Source of the DNA: Embiotoca jacksoni
Taxonomy: Eukaryota; Chordata; Actinopteri; Embiotocidae
Assembly (NCBI GenBank): GCA_022577435.1
Contig: JAKOON010000052.1
Location: 1,334,654 to 1,398,653, forward strand
Length of the DNA: 64,000 nt
Reading direction: 5' to 3'
Program-made: the position numbers and the translations under genes
Notes under the pieces: model-generated
Database searches by the model: none
What the model saw: only the letters and a program-made list of their open reading frames with translations
What the model was told of the DNA's origin: nothing
Shown: in pieces, positions 46,301 through 54,390 of the stretch
How positions within the stretch are numbered: the first letter of the stretch is position 1
Layout: each line of letters begins with the position of its first letter

Positions 46301-46341
46301 GACATGCTATAGTATGACTTTTTTTTTTTTTATCATATTTT

Positions 46342-46815
46342 GTTCCTTTGTTTGAATCCCTGGTTGGTTGTCAGGTTTTTAAATATGGAAGAAATCTCTA
46401 TCGTCCAACGCAAATGGGATTCCTGCCGCATCAAATTGGACATAAGGTTCTTGTTTAAAGCTTCTGTCCAATATGTTTATGTAATAAGCCTTTAAGATAT
46501 ATTTTTTTTGCAAAGTGTTTTTGTGATTATTGCGATCAAATCTGCTTGATTTTCAGGTGGCTTTTCTCATTAATTATTATGTAACTTTTTTAGTGTTACA
46601 ATTAACAATTGGAAGGAAACGGAAGAAAGAGCAGCGTTGCTCTCACTTTCTCCGTCTCTGTGCTTTGACCGATGAAGTCTCACAAACACTCTGAACCTCA
46701 CAAGATGTGTTAGTGTGAAAAAAGTGTGTGTGTTTTCTCATTATTACTCCTCTGACAGCGGTGTGTATCAGATTCATGCGGTCTGTGAAGTGTGAGAAGA
46801 AGCAGATCCCTCCTT

Positions 46816-46818
<3 letters not shown>
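46342..46818. other. Unique AT-rich flank of the satellite
   Basis: This is the first non-satellite sequence. It begins directly after a truncated unit (TATCATATTTT, then GTTCC). A short TTTGAATCCC motif at about 46,350 resembles an RNA polymerase III B-box, but no tRNA fold accompanies it. I see no coding potential, target-site duplication or transposon terminus in this stretch. Confidence 0.6.

Positions 46819-46872
<54 letters not shown>
46819..46872. repeat. (AC)n microsatellite
   Basis: An uninterrupted AC run of about 27 dinucleotides. The short open frames across it on both strands are low-complexity artefacts. Confidence 0.97.
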
Positions 46873-46874
<2 letters not shown>

Positions 46875-47580
46875 AAGCATCTGCCGTCTTTTGTTGTTTT
46901 AAAAGAAGCACGTCAGAGAGCAGCTGGATGAAGATCAGATTTATGGATCTGTGTATAAAATACTCTCTAAACTGACACGAGAAAATCTACAATAAATTCA
47001 GTCATTACCTTAAAACTCTCGCTTCTTTTTTCCTCCTTCTTTTTTTTAGGATATGTTGAAAACTCGCCGTGCAAATTGGTGTTGAGTTTAACATTCAACT
47101 TTGAATAACAACGCTGACTGCGGTCGCAAGTACGTTTCCTTTGAAATGTTGTCGCTGCTGCAAATTAGTTGAATCTCCGTGTCATTATTAAGATGCAGGG
47201 TTGTTTATGAGTCATAAAAACACTTATAATTGCAGAATAATTTGTGCCTAATGTGGTTGACCAAAGAAAACTAAAACAATTTAAACTCTTCTTCTCCCAA
47301 TGAAAAATTCCAAAACCATAAATATGCAAATATTCACAGAGACAACAAGCAAAATATATTTTGAAGTGAAGGTGGGCTTTAACTTGGAAGTCTTGTCATA
47401 TCTATTATTATATTTTAATGTAAAAAAAAAAAATCTTTAGCCTATTTATATAATTATACTATTATTATCATATTATAATTATCTTTAATTTCTTCTTTAA
47501 ACTTTCTTTATATTTTGTCATTTACGCAACTCTCTTGTTTCTTGTGCTTCTCTGCTGGTTTTGTGCCTCTGATTTCAGCC
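46873..47580. other. AT-rich intergenic sequence
   Basis: No gene, RNA gene or recognisable transposon is visible. It contains a T-tract near 47,040 and an A-tract at 47,422-47,433, followed by a very AT-rich stretch to about 47,520. Confidence 0.5.
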
Positions 47581-47634
47581 TGACCTATAGAGGTTAAAGG
47601 TCACTTGAGGTTGTTCTGAGGTCATTCAAGGTCA
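47581..47634 (+). promoter_or_regulatory. Cluster of nuclear-receptor half-sites (DR1, DR4, DR5-like)
   Basis: Within 54 bp there is TGACCT (47,581-47,586, a reverse half-site), AGGTTA (47,591-47,596), AGGTCA (47,598-47,603), AGGTTG (47,608-47,613), AGGTCA (47,619-47,624) and AGGTCA (47,629-47,634). The spacings give a DR1, a DR4 with one weak half, a DR5 with one weak half, and a perfect DR4. The last half-site is also preceded by TC (TCAAGGTCA), the extended half-site of SF1/ERR-type monomers. Direct repeats of this hexamer are the known binding sites of RXR heterodimers, and DR5 is the classical RAR spacing. The site is about 15.9 kb upstream of the cyp26b1 start. Activity is inferred, not shown. 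Confidence 0.45.
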
Positions 47635-47699
47635 CAGCAGAGGACCCCACACGCACACACACAAACACACCAATGCATTTCTTTTAATCAGATCATTCT

Positions 47700-47702
<3 letters not shown>

Positions 47703-47736
<34 letters not shown>
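47703..47736. repeat. (TG)n(AG)n compound microsatellite
   Basis: A run of TG passes directly into a run of GA/AG. A short interrupted ACAC-rich stretch lies about 40 bp upstream at 47,650-47,672. Confidence 0.93.
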
Positions 47737-47737
<1 letters not shown>

Positions 47738-48395
47738 TACTGTGGTTTGATAGTGTGTTCTAGCAGACAGGGAAGATATGAAAGCTAAATGTGGAAACAG
47801 GAAGTAATTGTATAACAAACTAGAACAACTTCCTCCGAGCAGGTGGAAGAAGAGGAAGGAAAGGCTGAAGGATGAAGTGGCGTTTCCTTCCCTCCTTTAT
47901 AATCTTGTTAATATCAGCAGCGGTGGCAGAAATAACAAACTGCACTTATTCTAGCTGAGTAAAAACATTTGTTTTGATTTTTTGAATTTCCTTGAGCCTA
48001 AAATTGATTGAGCACTATTTTACTTTCTTACACTTTTTACTGCAGTTTGTCAAAACGTTTCTTTGACTGTTGTTGCTGTTTTGCTTTCCCCTTGTTGTCA
48101 AGGGAACGCTGTACCGATTCTAGTCCAAGCGCCCTCTCCCCTCTGTGACCGGAGCTCGGAGCTGAAACATAAATCGACCTGAACGGTGGCTCGTTCTCTT
48201 CCGGTCGGGACGGAGTTCCTCGACTGTCTCGGGTTGAACAAACGTGTACACAAGAATTCTACACAAGAAAACAAATTAAGTTTGAAGTCATTATTACAGA
48301 CTTTACCGGACCCGAAAACAATCTGTGAAGGCCATCGCCTCATTAATTGCTTGTTGGCACGAAAAAAAGCGTTATGACACCAAACAGGCAGAAAG
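47737..48395. other. Intergenic sequence without recognised features
   Basis: No coding exon is supported. The open frames here are short, lack any recognisable motif and overlap on opposite strands. A possible very decayed dispersed repeat begins near 47,920 (CGGTGGCAG), but it is too diverged to name. Confidence 0.45.
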
Positions 48396-48463
48396 GATTC
48401 AGATTCAGATTCAGATTCAGACGTCTCTATTTATCCCAGAAAGGCAATTCAATTTTACAGTTG
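48396..48463 (-). mobile_element. Fragment resembling a CR1/Rex-type LINE or SINE 3' tail
   Basis: Tandem ATTCAG hexamers (48,396-48,420) are followed by CTCTATTTATCCCAGAAAGG and CAATTCAATTTT. Read on the minus strand this is TGAATT, a short stem with CTGGGATAAATA, then GAATCT repeats. That layout matches the 3' end of teleost CR1/Rex-clade retroposons and the SINEs that borrow their tails (TGAATT...GGGAT...AATAAA plus short tandem tail). Only the tail is recognisable. The family assignment is from memory of such elements. Confidence 0.5.
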
Positions 48464-48630
48464 AACCGAAACCGCTCATGAGGTCACAGACAAGCAGCAA
48501 CAGATGATTCATACACTTCATACAATCAGTGAGGAGATGAACGAATGAAGCATTCTGAGATTACATCACTACATCGGATGAATGCATGTAAAGAAGCATG
48601 TGAGGAACAGACCGGCTGCTGTGCTGCGTT

Positions 48631-48690
48631 CCAGATGTTGTACTTGTGTACCAGATGTTGTACTTGTGTACCAGATGTTGTACTTGTGTA
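48631..48690. repeat. Three perfect copies of a 20-bp unit
   Basis: CCAGATGTTGTACTTGTGTA is repeated exactly three times with no mismatches, then diverges (CTAACTCTC). This is a short, young minisatellite. Confidence 0.97.
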
Positions 48691-48860
48691 CTAACTCTCA
48701 CTATTCTGAGTGCATCAGTACAGAAACATGCAGTGCACTACGAGCACCAGGATGATGCACTCAAAACTTCCCCCCAATAAAAGAAGTGCAAAATGCTGGA
48801 ACATTTTTCCCCCTTAAATGGTCACCATCTTGGCTATGTAGAGGAGGGGGCTGGACTTTT

Positions 48861-48956
48861 ATAATATAATATAATATAATATAATATAATATAATATAAT
48901 ATAATATAATATAATATAATATAATATAATATAATATAATATAATATATATAAATA
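48861..48956. repeat. (ATAAT)n pentanucleotide microsatellite
   Basis: About 17 perfect ATAAT units (48,861-48,945) followed by a short ATATATAAATA stretch. This is the only long pure pentanucleotide array in the window. Confidence 0.97.
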
Positions 48957-49236
48957 TGAGAGACCCGTGCAGTGGAAGTGAGGAAAGCAAAAGAAAGAGG
49001 AAGTCTCTGTTGTCTATTTCTGTGCCATCAACATGTACCTGTACATACAGGGCGGCAGCGCTTTTCATCAGCGACATCACTTCCTGGTTCCGGTCTGGTT
49101 TGCATGTCGTCCGGCTCCTGTGTGTGAGAGAGTTAAATAATCAGCTGATCAGATATCACGGTTTTACTTCATGCAAACACAGCGATGTCCAACTGATAAA
49201 AAAGATACGAGACGAGTACAAACTGTTAACGGTTTA

Positions 49237-49238
<2 letters not shown>
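48957..49238. other. Short unique spacer
   Basis: Non-repetitive sequence between microsatellites. No splice-flanked exon or conserved protein motif is visible. Confidence 0.4.

Positions 49239-49285
<47 letters not shown>
49239..49285. repeat. (TG)n microsatellite
   Basis: A pure TG run of about 23 units, followed by TTTATGCATG. It is paired in opposite orientation with the CA array at 49,437. Confidence 0.96.
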
Positions 49286-49287
<2 letters not shown>

Positions 49288-49435
49288 ATGCATGTGTGTG
49301 CGTTTCTGGGAAATAAAAAGTTGTTTTTTAAAAAGGCTCAAAAACCTGAAACTAAAAGAAACATCTGTTACGTGTATTTTCAAAAGAAAAGTCCCTGTGT
49401 GTGCTTAAAGGGTGTGTGTGCATACGGCTGTACTG

Positions 49436-49436
<1 letters not shown>

Positions 49437-49489
<53 letters not shown>
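49437..49489. repeat. (AC)n microsatellite
   Basis: A pure AC run of about 26 units, about 150 bp downstream of the TG array at 49,239 and complementary to it. Confidence 0.96.
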
Positions 49490-49491
<2 letters not shown>

Positions 49492-49575
49492 CAGGCACAC
49501 TGACAGAAGTCTAATGAAGATGGATGAGACAGCACACACACTTCTCCTGGCCTCCCGGTTATTGATGAGCCTGAA

Positions 49576-49588
49576 GGGTCAAAGGTTA
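49576..49588 (+). promoter_or_regulatory. DR1 nuclear-receptor-like motif
   Basis: GGGTCA, one A, then AGGTTA. This is close to the HNF4/PPAR-RXR DR1 consensus, with one deviation in the second half (AGGTTA rather than AGGTCA). It is isolated in non-coding sequence, so a chance match is possible. Confidence 0.3.
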
Positions 49589-49599
49589 AAGAAACACTA

Positions 49600-50020
49600 A
49601 CTGTGTGTGTAACTTTTACTTTCTCTCCTTCATCACTGAATTTTTTTTTAAAGTTCAGGACAAAAACACATTTGTTTTTATAAGTTATTTATTTGTTTTA
49701 CTTTTTCTTCGGCCCAATTTTTCATTCTTTGTTTCTTTTTCTTTTTTTTGCTGCTATCCTGTCGTCCTGTTGATAATGAACTCAGATTTATTTCTTCCCT
49801 CTGATTCCTCCGTGGTTCTGCACAAACATTTTAGACACCACAAGTAAAGTGTGGATGCTTTCAAAAATAATAACACGAGTACTTTAAATAAAACCTATTT
49901 ATGTTGCATTCCTGTTCATTCTTGCCGAGCTTGCACACGTTTAGATGCTTTTTCTTTTGGGAGGAAAATAGAATGAAATTTGTGCCTTTTTAATATTTTG
50001 AATCGATGGTATGTTTACAT
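49600..50020. other. T-rich intergenic sequence
   Basis: Pyrimidine-rich, with no gene recognised. The open frames across it consist of F/L/S/V low-complexity residues from T-rich DNA. Confidence 0.4.
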
Positions 50021-50021
50021 G

Positions 50022-50057
50022 CTGGTTCTGATCTGGTTCTGATCTGGTTCTGATCTG
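50022..50057. repeat. Three copies of an 11-bp unit
   Basis: CTGGTTCTGAT is repeated three times in tandem, ending in CTGGACATGG. Confidence 0.93.
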
Positions 50058-50112
50058 GACATGGTGTTTACATACAACATGATAAATCTGGTTGTTCATA
50101 TTGTGGTTTTGC

Positions 50113-50132
50113 AAAAAAAAAAAAAAAAAAAA
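50113..50132. repeat. Poly(A) tract
   Basis: Twenty consecutive A. No retroposon body or target-site duplication could be recognised around it, so it may be a simple homopolymer. Confidence 0.9.
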
Positions 50133-50688
50133 TAAGATGCCGCCCTCTGAACTTTTCAGATTCAGAGCAAATCACACGATTAAAGTCCAAACTTTGGACC
50201 TGCCGGGTCTGTTTGTCTGATTATGGTCGATAACGCTGAATGTACAATCTGGGTTTGGGATTAAAAGTTAAGCAAACAGATTCAGACCTAAGGCATGTTT
50301 TCTGCTGGTCATTATGCAGTATTTTATATATTTGGCAACTTTTCACTGCTTTTCATTGTTCAAAAAAATTTCTGACTTGAACGACTTAAATGTTGGAGTT
50401 TTCTCTTTCTTTTTCTGACCGGCACACAAACACACCAGAAAACATTTGTTAAAGTAACTTGATTTAAAACTGGAAATGTCCTCAGAGCTTCGGGGCGACC
50501 ACATTATTCGTCTCTCCGTCTCTGTGGATGCCTGCGGTCCGTCTGAAACTCCTCGTCCCGTCTCTCCGTCCTCTCATCTCCTATCTCTTCATCTCTTTCA
50601 CTTCGCATCCACAGAGTGTTTTACTAATATTCCCCCCCAAAATAGCTGCGGCCTGACCGACAAATTCTCTTCTTTACTGAAAGACGAC

Positions 50689-50691
<3 letters not shown>
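50133..50691. other. Intergenic sequence
   Basis: No gene is recognised. It includes a perfect 7-bp-arm palindrome, GTCCAAA-C-TTTGGAC, at 50,185-50,199. Confidence 0.4.

Positions 50692-50758
<67 letters not shown>
50692..50758. repeat. (TG)n microsatellite
   Basis: A pure TG run of about 33 units, among the longest in the window. Confidence 0.97.
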
Positions 50759-50759
<1 letters not shown>

Positions 50760-50887
50760 TGAAGCTCTGCCAGTTTTTCATTCCTTTTTTGATCCTGACC
50801 ACATATGAAGAAAACTGAATTATAATGGAGCCCATTATTAAGGCTTAACAGAGGGCTGATCGCTCTGTGTTTTGCGGATTGTTATGG

Positions 50888-50888
<1 letters not shown>

Positions 50889-50957
<69 letters not shown>

Positions 50958-51140
50958 TGTGTGTGTGTATCTATCTTTGTGGGGACCACCTTGAGTTTTA
51001 GAGCTTGAGAGGACATGATTGCAAAGTGAAAACAGTGTTGTTGGTTCTCACTTTGGGACAGAACGTGTGGTTGAGACTTCGTTTTAGGATTGAAATTATG
51101 AAGGAATGCGTAATATCACAAACACAGAAGTACAACTCCG

Positions 51141-51204
<64 letters not shown>
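50889..51204. mobile_element. TG-flanked TTGTGGGGAC-type dispersed repeat
   Basis: A TG array (50,889-50,968) leads into TTTGTGGGGACCACC, about 150 bp of unique-looking sequence including TTGAGACTTCGTTTTAGGAT and GGAATGCGTAATATC, then AACACAGAAGTACAA and a second TG array (51,142-51,204). I recall this arrangement (TG run, TTGTGGGGACC, a GTTTTAGG segment, a GAATGC-TAT segment, then TG run) as a very common dispersed repeat in teleosts. A related copy occurs at 56,833. No reading frame or clear terminal repeat is visible, so the mobilisation mechanism is unknown to me. Confidence 0.6.
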
Positions 51205-51207
<3 letters not shown>

Positions 51208-51329
51208 CTGATCTTTCCCCTGGTATTCACAGTGAATGCAAAAACATTAAAGTGTCGGGCGGCATTACTGTAATTGCCGTTTTAGATCTGATTCGATACA
51301 GACGTCTCTGGGGAAATTTTCGGAAACAT

Positions 51330-51331
<2 letters not shown>

Positions 51332-51372
<41 letters not shown>

Positions 51373-51420
51373 CGTGCGTGCATGTGTGTGTGTGTGCGTG
51401 CGTGTGTGCGTGCGCGTGCA
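51332..51420. repeat. Compound (TG)n / (GCGTG)-rich microsatellite
   Basis: A TG run becomes interspersed with GCGTG and GCATG steps toward its right end, giving an alternating purine-pyrimidine stretch of almost 90 bp. It is followed by a short GA-rich segment at 51,446-51,466. Confidence 0.94.
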
Positions 51421-51466
51421 TGAGCTGTGAGTGGGCGAGCAACAGAAAGAGAGAGAGAGTGAGAGA

Positions 51467-51800
51467 GGAAGACAGCGATCCAGTTGGGAAACTGACTAAC
51501 TGATGATCGTTATGATTTCTGGGAAACGAGCAGCGTTAGCAAACACAGACGAACTGTGTTTATTGCTAATTTGTTCCGTTTTATTGTTGCCGTAGCGTTC
51601 TGGTGAATTAAGTGTGCGGCTGCTCTTCGCGTCATCGGCTGTGTTTAGACACACAACGATAAGAGGAGGTAAAACTCATTATTTTGGAGCGCTCGCGTTA
51701 CTTGATGGTTAACGTGAGATTTTCATGTAACTTCCTCTTATTTCATGCTTTAAAACTAAAACTCCTTTTTGAGCATTACTCAAAATAAACTGCCGGTTTA
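51467..51800. other. Unique intergenic sequence
   Basis: No gene or named repeat is recognised. The stretch has moderate GC with scattered CpGs. Confidence 0.4.
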
Positions 51801-52357
51801 CTATTTCCTTTACTCAAGTAAAAGTACAAAAACTACACGGTAAAAATACTTCACTACAGTAAAAGTAAGTATCATCAGCAAAAAGCTGTATTTTTTACCG
51901 TCATCCATGATGTCTGTGGATTAATATTACAGCTGCTTTAATCTGCATTTTACTACTATAGCCATTCAAGGTTATATTAATTTAAACTACTTTATATACT
52001 GTTGGTTAATAATGCATCGTTTTAAATCATCATATTTTCGCAGCGTATCTTTAAAAACTAAACAAGCTCAGAAAAACTGTTTTGATTTCAGCTTTGGGAC
52101 GTTGCATTTTCCAATAAAACAAGACAGTTATGAAGTAGTTTACTTTCATTTAAAAGTAGGAGAATGTTCTCGGCCCATAAAAGAAAATTCATCATTGAGT
52201 TTATCAGAATCTTTTTTATTTTAAAACCCACCAAATTTGGAGATACGAGGAAAATGTTTGCCTCTGAGATTTTGTGGAGTCGAAGGTCAAAGTATCATCA
52301 CATGAAAATACAAAAATAAAGTACAAATACCTCAAGTTTGTACCGAAGTTACTTGGT
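51801..52357. mobile_element. Degraded AAGTA-rich dispersed repeat (teleost, non-autonomous)
   Basis: It opens with TTTACTCAAGTAAAAGTACA, AAAACTACACGGTAAAAATAC and CAGTAAAAGTA. It continues with TGCATTTTACTACTATAGCC, ACTACTTTATATACTGTTGG and ATGCATCGTTTTAAATCATC, and closes with TTTGCCTCTGAGATTTTGTG, AAAGTACAAATACCTCAAG and TTGTACCGAAGTTACTTGG. This order matches a dispersed repeat I recall as abundant in percomorph genomes, whose ends are complementary runs of ACTTAAGTA-type motifs, suggesting a non-autonomous DNA transposon. This copy has many substitutions and an insertion-like middle, so it is old. It has no coding capacity. Confidence 0.65.
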
Positions 52358-52716
52358 TCCGCTTTGACCCTGTTTTGTGTTACCTGTTGCTTTTGTAACG
52401 ATGTTGTTGTTCGTCTGTCTTCGGGGTCTCCGTCTTCGTGGAACGAGTTTGACCTGCGCTGGGAAAAAATAAGAATGAGAAGTCACTAAAAAACCAAACA
52501 GTCATTACCTCACTTAACTTGGTTAGAAGTAAATGTGTCCTTCCTCCGAGCGAGATCGGCTTCCTGTTTTTGTCATTACAGCCGCAGCAACTCGGTGCGT
52601 TTCAGAGTAATCAAGAAGAGTTTGAACTTTTCCCACCGCTGATGATGAGAAACAGCAAAAAAACTGCGAGGCATAAACATTAAAAGACAAGTTAGGGAGA
52701 AACAAAGCAAGTTTCA

Positions 52717-52718
<2 letters not shown>
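52358..52718. other. Unique intergenic sequence
   Basis: Nothing recognisable is present apart from scattered A-tracts. The open frame here is mostly Cys/Val read-through from the adjacent CA array. Confidence 0.4.

Positions 52719-52781
<63 letters not shown>
52719..52781. repeat. (AC)n microsatellite
   Basis: A pure AC run of about 31 units. Confidence 0.97.
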
Positions 52782-52784
<3 letters not shown>

Positions 52785-52909
52785 CTGAGTCATTGAGCCC
52801 AGATGTCTTTATTTGCTTCTTCACCTCCGTACAACAGAACGACGGCTGAAGTTAGATACAGACACTCGTAAAGCTCGATTCAACACAAACACACACTAAT
52901 GAGCTATTG

Positions 52910-52910
<1 letters not shown>

Positions 52911-52978
<68 letters not shown>
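52911..52978. repeat. (AC)n microsatellite
   Basis: A pure AC run of about 34 units, 130 bp from the preceding CA array and in the same orientation. Confidence 0.97.
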
Positions 52979-52980
<2 letters not shown>

Positions 52981-53072
52981 ACCTAATGAACCGTGTTTTG
53001 TAGCTGAAGGCGGTGTGTCATCACGGCGAACTGGCGCTACATGTGTTATCTATAAACTGCTAATTAACAACA

Positions 53073-53180
53073 GTGTGTGTGTGTGTGTGTGTGTCAGAGC
53101 AGAAGAGTGTGTGTTATGTACATGTGTAAGTCATGACGTTTGTGGGAAACGGGTTGTTGGATGTACACACACACACACAC
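53073..53180. repeat. Short (TG)n and (AC)n pair
   Basis: A TG run at 53,073-53,094 is followed about 70 bp later by an AC run at 53,165-53,180. They are complementary in orientation. Confidence 0.9.
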
Positions 53181-54214
53181 AGTGTACAGTAATGGTTCGG
53201 CGATGCGTGTTTCGTCTCGTTCCCAGACGTGTCAGCGAGGTCGTGAGCCGCCGGGCGCTGCCCAGTTAAACACCGCGGTGACACCAACACGCACCGTCCG
53301 TCACAGGACAGTCACGACCAAACTTTACACTTGTAAGAAAACACGAGTCGGTTTTTGGTTTGAATCAGATCTTCAGTAACGGTTGTTCGTATATATTTGG
53401 TGTTTTTGTCGGTTTTGTTTTGTCACTCTTTGTTTGACACCCTCTTTTGCAATCAGCCGTGTTGTACGAGAACAGAGGACCACAACGGAAACATGAAATA
53501 GGAGTTCATCTGTCCCCTCTTTGGTTTTGGTTTCAGGTCATTTCTCGATCCGCCTCCCTCCCGCAGCGTCGTGCTCATCGGTTTCCCCTCGACGCCTCGT
53601 TTCTCCTCGTTTCTCCTCATTTTGTGGCCGTCGCTCCCTCTCTGTCCTCCCAGCATCGCTCCTTCGCTGACTCCTTCGCTCATCACACGATTCGTTAATC
53701 ACATCAAAGCAGCGATTTTAATCCCTCGGATTTGTTGCGTCATCGGATGTCGCCACGCCATCTGACGAGGCTGGATGAAGGTCTGTCGGTCCGTCGCTCT
53801 CTCTCGACACAAAAAGATCGTCTCCTAATGGAAACCGTCCCCACCGGTAGCGTAACGGCTCCCTGTGGAGCTTTCGACGCCCAAAAACTCAAAGACTACG
53901 TTTTTTTGGGGGTAAATCACTGCAGATGAAGCGAGTGGCTGCTCATAAATAACAAAAGTTTGCCAAAACATTCCTGTCTCAAAGTCTTAAATCACAAAGA
54001 GGCGCAGACAAAGATTCTCATGAGCTCAAACACTCTGAAATTAGACCTCGTTCTCGGGTGAAGACTCGGTCCAGCAAAGGCTCAAATCTTATTTCGAATT
54101 CAGGAGAGTCGTCATTGCATCTGCTCCAACTGATAATCTTGACCTCCAAAAGCAGCGTGTTCCTCGATGCGTATCATTAAAGCATGCCAGATCTGCGCGG
54201 CCAATAAAAGGCCA
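53181..54214. other. Unique intergenic sequence, locally CpG-bearing
   Basis: This 1-kb stretch has no recognised gene. It has more CpG and C/T-rich sequence (53,530-53,830) than its surroundings. Open frames on both strands lack recognisable domains and are not flanked by convincing splice sites. Confidence 0.4.
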
Positions 54215-54390
54215 CAGCTAGCCACTGGTTAGCTTAGCTTAGTGTAACCAGGGGCAACAGCTAACGTTGCTCTGTCCGACATGAACAAAATCCTCCCAGC
54301 TTCAAAATCTTGGTATCGATCATCTCGCTTTGCTCTCCGCTAGAAAGAAAATAAACGTACGTCCCAAATTTATTCCTTCAAAACGCTCTT
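54215..54390. mobile_element. Degraded teleost dispersed repeat (GGTATCGATC / TTATTCCTT type)
   Basis: The segments GCTAGCCACTGGTTAGCTTA, CTTGGTATCGATCATCTCGC, CTAGAAAGAAAATAAACGTA and CCCAAATTTATTCCTTCAAA occur in the order found in a dispersed repeat I recall from many percomorph genomes (TAGCTTAGC, GGTATCGATC, GAAAGCGAATAAGCGTAT, TATTCCTTTAA). It is old and non-coding. The class is uncertain to me. Confidence 0.6.

Larger units (their letters stand above)
1..46341. repeat. ~40-bp satellite/minisatellite array, >46 kb
   Basis: An uninterrupted head-to-tail array. Each unit contains the core GACGACATGCTATAGTATGA, then C plus a T-tract of about 5-16 T, then a short variable linker (GG, A, AA, C or G before TCATA), then CATATTTT and A, G or CA. 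Unit length is about 37-46 bp, mostly because the T-tract varies, giving roughly 1,100 copies (estimated). Recurrent variants include linkers with GTTC, CTTTA or ATAT before TCATA, units with TTTCAT before the T-tract, GATTTGTTTG units, CTAAAG instead of CTATAG, and GCCATAGTATTAC. The array is open at the left edge and ends in a truncated unit at about 46,341. There is no gene inside: short open frames on the minus strand are 13-residue periodic read-through of 39-bp units. I do not recognise the family. It may be heterochromatic, but position and sequence alone do not show that it is centromeric. Confidence 0.97.

Noticed and set aside
1..46341. CRISPR-like array of repeats and spacers
   Set aside because: The variable parts are T-tract and linker differences of a tandem satellite rather than unique spacers, there is no leader or cas gene, and the flanking sequence is vertebrate.
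1..46341. Centromeric satellite with a CENP-B box
   Set aside because: No sequence resembling the CENP-B box (TTCG...CGGGA) is present in the unit, and the unit is much shorter than typical fish centromeric monomers. A centromeric role is not excluded but is unsupported.
46345..46375. tRNA gene or tRNA-derived SINE head suggested by TTTGAATCCC
   Set aside because: Only a B-box-like decamer is present. No A-box at the right distance and no cloverleaf could be drawn.
47919..48045. Possible additional copy of the AAGTA-rich dispersed repeat (begins CGGTGGCAG, later TTTTACTTTCTTACAC)
   Set aside because: Similarity is patchy and too weak to separate from chance in AT-rich DNA. It was left unannotated.
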